Shown here piece by piece: positions 38,079 through 50,371 of a DNA stretch of 64,000 nucleotides (the stretch's first letter is position 1; every line of letters begins with the position of its first letter). Source of the DNA: Zingiber officinale (lineage: Eukaryota > Streptophyta > Magnoliopsida > Zingiberales > Zingiberaceae). The stretch is from positions 76,456,688-76,520,687 of the forward strand of contig NC_056000.1 of assembly GCF_018446385.1 (NCBI RefSeq), given 5' to 3'. The notes below the pieces were generated by a model. It had not been told where the DNA came from, ran no database searches, and saw only the letters and a list, made by a program, of their open reading frames with translations. The translations under genes and the position numbers were made by a program.

Positions 38079-41000
38079 ATGGAAGCTTGCGTGGCGAGAC
38101 GATCTCCCACCCTCTTCCTCTCCTCCTCCTCCTCCTCCTCTATCCGATCGCATTCTTCTGGTTCCTATAATCCCACGAGATCTCAGGTGTCGTTCCTGCC
38201 TCGCCCTTCCCTCTCGTTCCTCCATCGGCGATCCCTTTACCTCCGACCCAGCAGCAACCGGTGGCTTTCGAAGGCCGTTCTTTCCGAATCCAAGACTCCC
38301 GTAGAATCCATGATGAAGGTACTCTGATTTTATTAGCTTCCTTCTTGCCTTCGAAAGGCAACATTTTGCTTTTTTTTCTTTTGCCTTTGATTGATTGATC
38401 TTTTAGCTTTTAATCTGTATTATTTATTCATTGCTTTCCAATGGTGCTTTTGGGCTCGTGGGTATATGGTTCTCAAGGGCAGCTCCTTTATGTTATTTTA
38501 TTAAAATGTGACCTTGGTCGTTAATTTGGAATTTGTGTTTCTCCTTGTGGAGAGAGTAATACAAGTTGAACTTTCTTGTTTCCATAATTGATCCGGTCCA
38601 CTGCTCGTGTGATCATTTTGCTATTGTTGACTCAGTTGGAACTAGCTTTTCAACCTTCGGAAGGGAAAACTAATATACGTTTCGTATGGAAATTCAAGGG
38701 CAATTGCAATTATTTTATAGAATATCGCAATAAATTATTATAGATCTATTAAAACTTCCTGCCCCATGAATCTGCCTCTGGTTGTTGACTATATGGAGCA
38801 TGAACAATGAGTTTGGACATCAAGCTCCCTTTGGCTCTGGGGTTTAGGGGCAGCATTCCAATTTTTCGGCAACATCCCAAAACCACAAAATTTTTATTTC
38901 AGCGAACCCAACATGGAATCATGCAGTCCATTCAAGTGATCGACGGATTTGAATTGGAGACGTACCAATGCGGCAATGCTACCATTTCAACCAATATAAT
39001 GTAATTAGTAATCCTATGCTGACCTAACTAGGTTCTCTATAATTCCATATTGGTTATCCACAATCTCAATCTTCCAAGTGCTATGAACCTATTTTGATTA
39101 TGCCAATACAACTACAATCTGATAGCTATCTGTTGCCAACAATTATCTCATGTCCACCGGAATTCATGAAATTATTGTTTTATGCTTCAACTTTTCTGAG
39201 GGAATATGTTTCATTTCCCTTACCATGTAAAAAAAATTGTTTTTTATTGATACTTTTCTTTGTTTCACATACTTGCAATGTTATGTCAAGTGCTGTTTGA
39301 GTTTCAGACAATTTAAAATATCAATTGGATTCATTGTTGATTAGTTAGTCTTTATTCTTTTTGGCTTAGGGTTTTTTTTCCTGATGAACGAATAATGATT
39401 CATCATATTTGCTACAGGGTAATGAATTTTTCCTGAGAAAGTTGATCTCAGGCATGGAAAATGTCTACTTGAGCAGGAATCCAACAGCTAAGGCCATTCT
39501 AGAACTTGTTAGGAAATATGATGGAGATCATATCTGCTATGATCATCTTGCTTTCCGATCTTTTGGGGTACAGGATATTCTTCCACTGATTTGGATTTAT
39601 TTGGCCAAATTGTTTATCTCATTTTCATCAACCAATAAAATTAAAATTATGAAATGCAAATAGTTCATCATGTTCTTTTTTCCTCTCTTCTTAAAGATAG
39701 ATGGGCATGGCATTGATTCAATGGCAAAGATTTTCCTACATTTTGGTTACAAGCAACATGAAGAATTGAGATTTCCTGCAAAGAAGTTGAAAGCACTCTG
39801 GTTTTCTCATCCAGATGCTGAGACTAATGCAAATGGAACTGGTGTTCATGGGCCTTTGCCAAGGATATTCATATCAGAGCTTCTTGTGGATCAGATGAGT
39901 GATCAATGTCAGGTTGACATTTCTTCTGAAGATACTACTTACATGATAGTTTAGGTATCATATCATGTCTATAATGATAGAAGAATGACGATGTTGAACT
40001 AAAAGAAGAAAATTATGAACACAGTCAAACAATACTATTGTGCTCAGCTTAAAGTTCAGGAGCAGCAGATTGGGACCTGCATCTCATTGGAATGCTTATA
40101 TCTTAAATTTAAAATTTGTTAGCAAAATAGAATGCTTTCCTGACAATGTTTGTCCTTATTAAATGATATTGTTCGTGTGCTTTATGTGCAGGAAATAATT
40201 AGAAAATACATCAAAGCATCTGCTAATGGGTACGAATATGCTGCTCTTGCAAGTACATTGGGTTGTCTAACTTGGGAAACTCCATCATATTCTGATTATC
40301 AATTGTTATCTAGGTAAATGCAGTAAATATGTTGTTTGATTATTTCACTGATAATATGTTCTTGATTTCTTATCATGATATAACCACAAATGTATAGCTT
40401 GAGCATTAATTAAGTATTACTGTTATCCATTAGAACATTTTCTATCTAGTTTATTGATTCTCACTGAAACTTGAGTTATGAATAATGTCAAAGATGTCTT
40501 ATTATCTTTCTTATGCTTCCTTCTCAGGGAGAGTGAATATGCTGCATGGACACTTGTTAATGGTTATGCATTGAACCATGTTACTATTTCCACTCATCGA
40601 CTGCAATCGCATGTCAAGAAAATTGACGGCTTTAACAAATATATTGAAGCTAATGGCTTTAAATTGAATTCAGAAGGAGGAATTTTAAAAGGTTAGCTAC
40701 AAACTACACCTTGCTTAAATTGAATAAAGATTTAGGAAGCTGATTCTAGATAGTTTTACTTGATGGATACCTTCTTGATTGAATTCTCTGACTTTGTCAA
40801 ACAAAAAATTGCAAAGCATTGAATTCACAAATAACGTTCCTATTTAACCATACCACAACTTGAACTATGCTATTGTAGAAGCTGTCTATCTGTACGTTTG
40901 GTAACTTGAACTATGCATGGGATAAAGCTCTTGTTTGATGAAAAAGCTCTGTTTTAAAAATTCCTCAAATTTTATTGATTGTGGCAAGCAACACTCTTTG

Positions 41001-41832
41001 AAATGAGTTGTTTCAGATATTTTATTTATTTTTTCAAAAGAAAGTAGGCATGATCTCTATTACTCGAACTGTGGAACAAGTACCAGAGGACAAGTGTGGA
41101 TCTAAATTGTTGAAGATGTCCAGGTTTAATGAATCCAAAATCTTCTACTTTACATTACTTTTGATCTTTATGTGCAGTGAGTCCTGATGGCCTTCTACTT
41201 CAAAGTTCCACTGTTGCTGATACAATCTCCTTCAACTTTGCTGATGGTGTAACTGAGTCTGCCCCTTGTTCATATATCGAATTTGCAGAGCGCCTTTTGC
41301 TTCCGGAGTATAAAAATATGCCTGAAGAAGAGGTATGGGTGCTTGTTTCTTCGCATAAGTTGCAGATTTTCAAAGATTGCATCTATCTTATATGTTAAAG
41401 ATGTCAACGGTTAGGCAAAGTAAAATATACCCCTCCTTTGGCAGTTCAAATGTTATCCTATGAGTTTCAGTTGATTTTTTGTGCATATAAATTATTGTCG
41501 AGGTAATTTTTGATTTCATGAGAGCTTATACAGGATTAAGATAGACAATTGATAATGGCGTATCATTTCCTCACTGACATAAAATTTTCTTGCAAGTCGT
41601 TGCAAGTAGAACATTTACATCATGTATACTACAGGCACTCTCTTCATATCTCGTTCGTCATCAACATCACCTGCGTATCCAAAATCTGTGCAAGTGCCTG
41701 TTGATTCATGGATCTGTGTTGTGTTTCATGTAGGTAAGGGAATTTCATAGGCGTGATGGATTTGAAGTAGGCAACGCTGATAAGATCTTTGAAAGCACAT
41801 CGAGAGATCAGCTAACAAGAAAAGCTACTTGA
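38079..41832 (+). CDS. HGLS: DUF1338 2-oxoadipate dioxygenase/decarboxylase, plastid-like leader (HGLS/FLO7 type)
   Basis: Seven exons keep frame: 38079-38318, 39418-39567, 39697-39912, 40192-40313, 40528-40691, 41178-41332, 41734-41832, giving 381 aa. All introns are GT-AG. The first about 60 residues are rich in Ser, Arg and Pro with almost no acidic residues (SSSSSSS at 16-22), like a plastid transit peptide. The rest is one DUF1338 domain: HLAFRSFG (H123), IDGHGIDSM (131-139), WTLVNGYALNHVT (H260), CSYIEFAER (E332) and the C-terminal HRRDGFEVGNADKIFEST. The two His and the Glu fit the metal ligands known for bacterial HglS. That enzyme family converts 2-oxoadipate to D-2-hydroxyglutarate in lysine catabolism; the rice member FLO7 affects endosperm starch. 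The in-frame ATG at 38079 was chosen because the leader and length then match the family. Confidence 0.93.
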
Positions 41833-42127
41833 GAAATTGATCTGCTATGCCGAGGGAGGGACGCCAAGAAATGCCAGACAGACTTATTGTCAAATGTCAT
41901 TCAAATAAGGCCAACCGTGTGTAATTTAATAAGACTAGCGGCGATTAACTTGACAATGCCACTAGCTAGATATCACCACTGCTATTGCTTTTTTTCTTAA
42001 GAAAATTATCCATTCGATAATGATCATGCATGATATACGAAATTTCTACTCCTGCCTAACATGAACTCATTTGATCCGTTACTTCTACTTGAAGGCTAAG
42101 CTCATGGTGCAGATGTCATGAAAGAGA

Positions 42128-42211
42128 GCATTTGAGTTCCTCGAAATGGTGCACATGCCAAGCATTCATGACAGCATTTGAGTTCCTCGAAATGGTGCAC
42201 ATGCCAAGCAC
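42128..42211. repeat. 46-bp tandem duplication
   Basis: 'gcatttgagttcctcgaaat...' is repeated with a period of 46 bp, about 1.8 copies and identical over the overlap. It lies in the 3' flank of HGLS. Perfect identity points to a recent slippage or short duplication. Confidence 0.85.
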
Positions 42212-42288
42212 GACTAATTGTTTCTCGTCTTGAGAGTTGATTAAACTTCGTCAACAAATTAATTGATATAATTGCTTATAATTGCAGC

Positions 42289-42417
42289 TGCAAGGAAGTT
42301 TCGTCCAATTTTGACAATGTCTTTGCTGAAGTCATTGCTGAGATCAATTCCAAGCAGTCTAGTAGTGGATGGTTGGTGATCTTCAAGTCCATACTCGGCT
42401 ACTTGTCTGAGAGTTAG
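42289..42417 (+). pseudogene. Exon-like open stretch, origin unknown
   Basis: After an acceptor-like 'ataattgcag' at 42278-42287, a 42-codon frame runs to TAG at 42415-42417. It is of ordinary protein-like composition (contains FDNVFAEVIAEINSK and GWLVIFKSILGYL). It could be the last exon of a lost gene copy, or chance. I do not recognise the family, and no upstream exon is visible. Confidence 0.25.
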
Positions 42418-42561
42418 GTAGGTCAAATTATTACTGGGTGCTGCTATAGCTAAAGTTAGGAGGTTTCTTTTGTGAATAAGGGAACGCGGTTGTTTTTGTT
42501 TTTTTGTTTTGTTTTTGGGTCGCAGTAGATTCCAAGATCAAGTAAGCCGTCCCCATTTTCT

Positions 42562-42570
42562 TATTTAAAG
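42562..42570 (+). promoter_or_regulatory. Possible TATA box of the BAHD gene
   Basis: TATTTAAAG lies 62 bp upstream of the start codon at 42624. The motif is weaker than the GA2ox one. Confidence 0.4.
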
Positions 42571-42623
42571 GGCCATGTGAATTGTTACACAAGGCAGGGA
42601 AAACGATACCTACCAAGTGAACA

Positions 42624-44042
42624 ATGGTGTCTTCCCCGTTTCTCCGCCACGTCTCCGCCACCACCATCGAGCCTCCGTCGCATCCTCGCACCCGCCTTCA
42701 CCTCGGGCCGTGGGACCTCGCCATGCTCACCGCACAATACATTCAAAAGGGCCTCCTCTTCCGCAAGCCCCGCCACCTCACTATTGCTGACCTCATCGAC
42801 GGACTCAAGACCTCCCTCTCCGTCGCTCTGCTCCATTTCTACCCTCTAGCTGGCCGCTTCCTCTCTGAGCCAGCTCTCGACGAGCAGGGCAACCCCACGG
42901 GCCTCTTCGTGTCGATCGACTGCGCCGGCCAAGGTGCGGAGTTCGTTCACGTCGTCGCCGAGGGCGTGACGGTCGCCGACGTGCTCGCCCTTGACGGCGA
43001 CGTCCCGTCCTACGTCAACGCGTTTTTCCCCCTCGACGGAGTGGTCAACTACGACGCTGTAGTAGTGCCTCTTCTGGCGGTGCAGGTGACGGAGCTGGAC
43101 GACGGCGTCTTTCTCGGGTGCTGCTTCAATCACGCCGTCGGCGATGGCACTTCGTACTGGCAATTCTTCAACGCGTGGGCGGAGATCGCACGGTCGGGAG
43201 AAGGAGAGGAAGCCAAGCTCGCTCGTCCTCCAGTCCATGACCGGTGGTTCGTTAACGGCTCCGTCCAGCCGCCAATTAAGTTCCCTTTCGTGCGGCCGGA
43301 GGAGTTCATCGAGCGGTTCAAGCCACCAATTTATCGCGAGCGAATTTTCCACCTGACGGCCGACTCCATCGCTCGATTGAAGGCGAAGGCTAATAAAGAA
43401 AGCGGATTGGCCTCCACGATCTCCTCCTTCCAATCCGTCTCCGGGATGCTGTGGCGATGCATCACGCGTGCCCGCGGCCTCCCGTCGGAGCAGAGCACAC
43501 GCTGCCGTCTGGCTGCGCAGAACCGGGGGCGGTTGATCCCCCCGCTCTCGCCGGACTACTTCGGGAACTCCATCTACCCTATCGCGACCGAGACCACCGC
43601 CGGGGAGCTGTTGGCGCACGATCTCGGGTGGGCGGCGAGGCTCGCCCACGAGGCGGTGACTGGACTCACGGATGCGGCCATACAGGGGATGGTGGCGAAG
43701 TGGATGGCGGCGCCAGTGGCGTATCGGGTGAGCATGTTCGACCGGTTCAGCGTGATGATGGGGAGCTCGCCGCGGTTCGACGTCTATGGGTGCGAATTCG
43801 GGTGGGGGCGAGCGGTGGCAGCGCGGAGCGGGACGGCGCACAAGTTCGACGGGAAGGTGACGCTCTACCCGGGGAGCGAGGGGGGTGGAAGCATGGACTT
43901 GGAGATATGTCTCGAGCCGCCGTTTATGGCGGCGTTGGAGGCAGACGTGGAGTTTATGAGCGCCGTTAGCAGCCCACCGCCGGCGCCCGATTCAGAGGCG
44001 AAGGCAGAAGCATGCCACAGGAAACAAAATAATGGCTATTAA
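42624..44042 (+). CDS. BAHD (HXXXD) acyltransferase
   Basis: A single-exon frame of 472 aa, the normal length for BAHD enzymes, starts at the first ATG, with typical opening sequence (HVSATTIEPP). The catalytic motif HAVGD (H170-D174) follows CFN. The structural DFGWG motif is present as EFGWG (391-395), a form common in the At3g50280-like group. LTIADLIDGLKTSLSVALLHFYPLAGRF (52-79) is the conserved N-terminal acceptor-loop region. BAHD enzymes move acyl groups from CoA esters to alcohols or amines in the cytosol. The exact substrate cannot be read from sequence, and the resemblance is to uncharacterised acetyltransferase-like members. The gene is extremely GC-rich with a strong third-position bias, unlike the HGLS gene just upstream but like GA2ox. 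The C-terminal 20 residues after SSPPPAP are low-complexity. Confidence 0.94.
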   Translation: MVSSPFLRHVSATTIEPPSHPRTRLHLGPWDLAMLTAQYIQKGLLFRKPRHLTIADLIDGLKTSLSVALLHFYPLAGRFLSEPALDEQGNPTGLFVSIDCAGQGAEFVHVVAEGVTVADVLALDGDVPSYVNAFFPLDGVVNYDAVVVPLLAVQVTELDDGVFLGCCFNHAVGDGTSYWQFFNAWAEIARSGEGEEAKLARPPVHDRWFVNGSVQPPIKFPFVRPEEFIERFKPPIYRERIFHLTADSIARLKAKANKESGLASTISSFQSVSGMLWRCITRARGLPSEQSTRCRLAAQNRGRLIPPLSPDYFGNSIYPIATETTAGELLAHDLGWAARLAHEAVTGLTDAAIQGMVAKWMAAPVAYRVSMFDRFSVMMGSSPRFDVYGCEFGWGRAVAARSGTAHKFDGKVTLYPGSEGGGSMDLEICLEPPFMAALEADVEFMSAVSSPPPAPDSEAKAEACHRKQNNGY

Positions 44043-44585
44043 TGACAATAATTCGATCTTTGACAGTTTCATTTATGACGTTTTAATCTTTGCCGGATTC
44101 TATTAGATCAGTTGTCTTCTTCATCGTTTTTTAAAAATTAAGTGGAATAGTGGATTATTTTTCAGCTTTTACGGATGTAAGTAGAAAAGTTTTTAAAATA
44201 TTTAAATCATCCCTTCTAATTTTAAAATTATTAAATCATGTATTCAATTCTATTTTTCTATTATTATTTACGATCAAACACTACAAGTGTAAAATTGATT
44301 ATTTTTTTAAAAATAATAACTTTATATTTAAAAAATTATTTCTCTTAATAAAATAAATTAAATTAATATTTAAGAATATTTATATAATCATGAGAACTAG
44401 ACGAATAAAAAAAAATTAATTTTATATCATTCGGAGTTTTCTAAACTATCAGTCGATTTTAACCAAAATCAACTAATGGACCTATAGATCTCAGAATGAT
44501 ATTAAACTAGTTCTTATGTATTCATCTAGTTGTCCTGATTATATAAATATTCTCAAATATTAATTTGACTCAATATATTAATAGT
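44043..44585. other. AT-rich 3' flank of BAHD with a dispersed repeat
   Basis: No gene. About 44430-44585 is related to the repeat at 2791-2960 ('atagatctcagaatgatattaaactagttc', then 'tatataaat'). It abuts the large Tat element. Confidence 0.55.
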
Positions 44586-45460
44586 TGATCCGACGGTAAG
44601 AACAGGGGACCCCCGTTCTGGGGAGTCAACGCCACGTGGAAGTCAAAGGGCCAGGTGGTCTATAGGAGAAGGATGAACCGACCGGACACCCGAGAAAAGG
44701 TTGGATCAATAGGCCGACCGGAGAAGGGTTGGCCGACCGCCCGGCCGGCCGGTCGACCGGTGTCCAACTGATGGCAAAAGGCGCCCCGGCGATAGTCGGG
44801 GTTCCGACGCTTGTTGAACAGGATCGTAGGGCCGAGCGGATGACACGCTCGGCCGAAGACATAAGGTAGCATACTGCTAACAGTCTCCACAGAGCACATT
44901 ACCGAGAATCTCCTAAGTAGATCACTATATATGACCGACCGGACGTAAGGCGAGTGCTGGCCGGCCGGACGTAAGGCGAGTGCTGGCCGGCCGGACGCCC
45001 GGCAGGGAGTAAGGAGAAAAGGACAAGGGACATCTTCTGACAGTGAGTATGCTTTATAATCCGGCCATACTTCAAATCTTACGACAAGGGGTTCCGCTGT
45101 CCCATCGAAGACATGCTTGGACTGTAGCAGTATGGTGTCAGGTAAGCCCGCTGACAGGCCCTTACCAAGATATGAGTTGAGGACACGTATTCGCCTCAGT
45201 ATGTGTGCATGAGCTCCTTCCCAGCTCTATATAAGGAGCCTCGCACTTCACCGGAGGTACGCTATCTCATATATTTGACGCCACTTTCTTGTCCACTTAC
45301 CTGACTTGAGCGTCGGAGGGTCGTCGCCGGGAACCCCTTCCTGGCCCGACTTCTGTGCAGGTTCACCAGAGGTCCGTGCGGACAGTCAGGAGATCTACGT
45401 CAGCCGCTGGGAGAGCGCCACGTGCCCAGCGTCCGTTGATTCAGCTTTCGGACGGGATCA
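44586..45460 (+). repeat. Left LTR of the large Tat element
   Basis: 875 bp, from TGATCC to GGATCA, three bases before the primer-binding-like site. It contains a 26-bp GC-rich unit ('ccggacgtaaggcgagtgct...') twice at about 44938-44990, and a TATA-like 'ctctatataaggag' near 45223-45236. Confidence 0.85.
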
Positions 45461-47987
45461 ATTTGGCGCCGTCTGTGGGAACGCTCGCGTATCCGATCGG
45501 AAGCAATGGACGAAGCTGGACGACAACACTCGGTGATGCTCTCCACAGAGGAGCTCGATGCTTTGATCGAGACAAGAGCCGCCAAGCTTGTGGAACAGAG
45601 ACAAAAGTCGCAAGCCGAGCGGGCTGAGCAGCAAGCAACATCAGCATCGGTTGGCCGAGCGGAAGCACCGCAGGCCACAGTTCCATTCCGTCGGGCCCTA
45701 TTTCGCACTCCTCCTGAAGCCGCAGCAACTAATCGTGATCGAGGATCTTCTTCAGACGAAGTACCAAGACGAGATAGCAAAAAAGGGAAAGCCCCCCGAG
45801 CGGACGTGTCGCCCGAGCGGATCAACCGCCAATTTTCAGAGGCTATTCTACGAGACCCTCTGCCAAAGCACTATGTGCCTCCAGCGATCGGTGAATACAA
45901 CGGAACCACCGATTCGGATGATCATTTGGGTAAGTTCGACAACACAGCTACTCTTCATCAGTACACAGATGGAGTGAAGTGTTGAGTTTTTCTTACTACC
46001 CTCTCGGGATCGGCTCAACGGTGGTTTCGGAGACTGCCGGACGGATCTATCTCAAGTTTCAAAGACTTCCGAACGGCTTTCCTCCACCACTTTGCAAGCA
46101 GTCGGCGCTATCAGAAGACTAGTGTCAGTCTGTTTGCCATCAAACAAGAAGCCCGCGAATCGCTCCGAGCCTATATTCAGCGGTTCAACAGGGTGACCAT
46201 GGATATTCCTACAGCCACCTCGGAGACTATGATGAATGCCTTCACACAAGGTCTCGTGGACGGGGATTTCTTCCGATAGCTCGTTCGGAAGCCGCCCCGA
46301 GACTACGACCATATGCTACACCGGGCCAACGAATACATCAACGTGGAGGAAGCCCAAGCGGCCCGAAGAAAGGAAACCCCAACCGAGCGGGCTCCCCCTG
46401 CCGAGCGGAAGCCTCACATTGCTCATCAACCGCCCAGAGGACCGAGGGCCGAAGCAAACCGCTCCCCCCATGTGAGGTCTCACGTGCAGGAGGTAGCTGC
46501 CGCACGGCCCAAGCCAAAGAAGAAATGGACCCCAATGTTCTGCTCCTTCCATCGGACGGACACACATAACACCAGAGATTGCCGGAGTCTTCTCCTAATC
46601 GCCCACCCCATTCCCCGGAGTGGCAGCCGTCGATCGCCATCAGCCGACAGGCGACAGAGGCCTCGTGAAGCCGATCGGATGATAGTCGACAGGCAACAAC
46701 AACCGACTCCCAAGCGACATCACACTCCGAGGCGTGAGAATCCCCGGATGTCTAGGGAGCGACCTAGACCATCCGCTCGGGAAGAAGAAAACAGAAACAA
46801 CATTTCCCGAGGTGAAATCAACATTATAGTTGGCGGTCCGACCGGAGGAGACTCCAACCGAACAAGGAAAGCAGGCATCCGGCAGCTCCAGATCCATGCG
46901 GTCGGCTGCAGCCAGGAACGGGCGAGCGGACACGAAATTAGTTTCGGGCCCGGGGATTTGGAAGGAGTTGAAGTGCCCCACGACGACGCTCTGCTCATCA
47001 AAGCGGTAATAGCCAATTACACTATTTACTGCGTCTTCGTTGACACAGGAAGCTCGGTCAATATCATATTCAAGAAGGCTTTCGATCAACTACAAATTGA
47101 TCGAGCCGAGCTGCTGCCCATGACAACCCCCCTCTACGGGTTTACGGGCAATGAAGTTCAGACGGTCGGACAAATACGACTGGATGTCTCGCTGGGAGAG
47201 GAGCCGCTCAGGAGGACGCGGACAGCAAACTTCGTGGTGGTCGACTCTCCCTCGTCATACAACGTCATTTTGGGACGACCGACGCTCAGCGAGTTCCGAG
47301 TGGCCGTCTCCACTTTCCACCAAAAAATCAAGTTCCCGGTAGAAGACAAAGTGGGAGAAGTACGAGGAGATCAACTAGCGGCTCGACGATGCTACGTTGA
47401 GATGGTCCGAGCAGAAGCCAATTTCGCTCGGAAGGCGCCACGGATCGAGGTAAACGCCATAACTGAAAAACCTCCCTCTTTGGTTTATGAAGAAAAAGAG
47501 GAAGTGCAGATTCACCCGACCCGATCGGAGGCCACAACTTTCGTTGCGACCGATCTGGAGGCAAGCCAGAAAGAGGAAGTGATCAAATGCCTCCAGAGAA
47601 ACCGTGATGTCTTCGTTTGGTCGACGCATGAGCTGCCCGGAATTTCACCAAGTATAGCGCAGCATGAGCTCCACGTTCGACCGGACGCTCGGCTGGTGAA
47701 GTAGAGAAAGAGGGACTTCAGCGCCGAACAAAATGCAATCATCCGATCGGAGGTCGAGAAACTCTTGGAGGCCGGCCACATACGCGAGGTCCAGATACCT
47801 ATCTGGTTGGCGAATGTCGTACTAGTCTCCAAGCCGGGCAACAAATGGAGAGTGTGCATCTATCTCCGGGACCTTAACAAGGCGTGCCCAAAAGATTTTT
47901 ATCCGCTGCCCCGAATCAATCAGCTGGTGGATTCTACGGCCGGCTGCGAGTTGATATGCATGCTCGACGCTTATCAAGGCTATCATC

Positions 47988-50371
47988 TGTTGGTTGCTAC
48001 TCGGAAAACCTATAGGTTCCACTGTACAAAAATTTTGTACAAAGATCTGAACCTTTTCCTAGCTACCATGTGTTCTTTTAAATTAAATTTTGGATCGCCT
48101 GCGGAACTTAACACGTTTGATCCAAAACTTAATCTATTTGTTCTTTTAGGTTTTGACTTGGATCTCCTGCGGAACTTTACACGTTCGACCCAAGTCTCCT
48201 TAAGTTATTAATTCCATTAAATATTAATTTCCATAATTGGTTCCCAGTACTGACGTGGCGAGGCACATGGCCTTCTTGGATATGGGAGCAACCACCACCG
48301 ACTAGACAAAACCTTTTATAGAAAACTAATATTTAATTTCCTAAAATAACTTTAGGTTAACCAAAGAGAACAATCAAATCACAAGGAAAAGAAAAAACAA
48401 AAGAACACAACATCGAAAAAACATATTCGAAATTCTAGAACGTAAGCCTCTTGTATTTGGTATTATTTCCATAAATAACTAGCATGATGCGGAAATAAAA
48501 ATTACTAGTTATACCTTATAGAAAAACCTCTTGATCTTCTACCGTATTCCTCTTCTAACCTCGGACGTTGTGTGGGCAACGATCTACCGAGATGAGAAAC
48601 CACCAACCACCTTCTTCTCCTCCAAGCAAGGTTCGGCCACAAAGGAAAAGCTTTACCAAGGAGAAAAACCAAAATACTAACCAAGCTCCAAGAGATGCTA
48701 GCTTTCTCTCCTTCTTCTTCTTCTTCTCCAAGTAGTATCCGGGCACCACAAGAGCTCCAAGGAAGGGAGAAAGGTTCGGCCACCACAAGAGGAAGAGAGG
48801 GAGAGGATGGCTGGCCACACCAAGGAACAAAAGAGGGAGAGAAAATAATAGAGGTTGTCTCATGAAGGCACCCCTACCCCTTCTTTTATATTCCTTGGCC
48901 TAGGCAAATTAGGAAATTTATTTACAATAAAATTTCCTTAATTTCCTTGACATGATTTATTTGAGAAAAATAAAATAAAATTTCCCAAATAAACTCTAAT
49001 GGCCGGCCACATCAAGAGGAAGCAAATTGGACAAGTTTCAATCAACAATTAAAACTTTCCTTATTTGTTTCCGGAAATTTTAAAATAAAATTTCTCTTTA
49101 AAATCTCTTCATGGTTAATAAAAGGAAATTTCTATAATTTTAATTTTATTAACATGTGAATAATTTTAAAGATAAAAATAAAACATCTCTCCAATCTACA
49201 AATAAGGAAAGAGATCTAATCTCTTTCTTTAATCTTTTGTAGATCTTTTACAAGAGATATATTTTAATTTTAATTCTCTTTAAATTATATCTTCCACATA
49301 ATAATAAAAATAAAAATTAAATTTCTTTTTTATTTTAATTTGGCCGGCCCTACTAGCTTGGGTTCAAGCTAGGGTGGCCGGCCCTAGCTTGTTCCCAAGC
49401 TAGCTTGGCCGACCCCTATTGGGTGGGTATATAAGGTGGGTATAGGTGGGTATAGAACTCTATAAATAAGAGGCTACGATAGGGACCAAGAGGAGAAATT
49501 GGTTTTGGTCTCCCGATAAAATTAAGCATCCCGTGTTCGCCCCGAACACACAACTTAATTTTATCAATGATAATTCATTCCACTAGAGAACTATCATTGA
49601 ACTACCGCACCAATCCCAAATTACATTTTTGGGCTCCTTCTTATTATGAGTGTGTTAGTCTCCCTGTGTTTAAGATATCGAATGTCCACTAATTAAGTGA
49701 GTTACTGACAACTCATTTAATTAATATCTAAGTCCAAGAGTAGTACTACTCAACCTTATCGTCATGTCGGACTAAGTCCACCTGCAGGGTTTAACATGAC
49801 AATCCTTATGAGCTCCTCTTGAGGACATTATCAACCTAGTATCTCTAGGACACAGTTTCCTTCTATAATCAACAACACACACTATAAGTGATATCATTTC
49901 CCAATTTATCGGGCTTGTTGATTTATCGAACTAAATCTCACCCATTGATAAATTAAAGAAATTAATATCAAATATATGTGCTTGTTATTATATTAGGATT
50001 AAGAGCACACACTTCCATAATAACCGAGGTCTTTGTTTCTTTATAAAGTCAGTATAAAAGAAACGACCTCAAATGGTCCTACTCAATACACTCTGAGTGT
50101 ACTAGTGTAATTATACAGTCAAGATAAACTGACACCTAATTACACTACGACCTTTTAATGGTTTGTTCATTTCCATTTTGGTCGTGAGCTACTGTTTATA
50201 ATTTATAAGGTACTGATAATATCATCTTCTGTATGTGACACCACATACTATATTATCTACAATATAAATTAATTGAACAACTACAACTAAATGTAGAAAA
50301 TTTGACCAAATGTGATTCTTTATTCATAATGAATGTTTACAAAGCTTAGACTTTCAGTATACACTCCAACA
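47988..50371 (-). repeat. Left (3') LTR of the Copia element
   Basis: 2,384 bp, TGTTGG...CCAACA, nearly identical to 55376-57784. It includes two short hairpins with the same arms (49353-49372 and 49384-49403) and a TATA region at about 49462-49470 readable on both strands. Reading frames of about 90-100 codons in both LTR copies are LTR artefacts. Confidence 0.92.

Noticed and set aside
42846-43841. 331-codon minus-strand frame and a 172-codon plus-strand frame at 43451-43969
   Set aside because: Shadows of the very GC-rich BAHD gene; Arg/Pro/His-rich composition and no domain.
48505-48863. Frames of about 90-100 codons, repeated at 55893-56331
   Set aside because: They lie wholly within the two LTR copies of the Copia element, outside its coding region.
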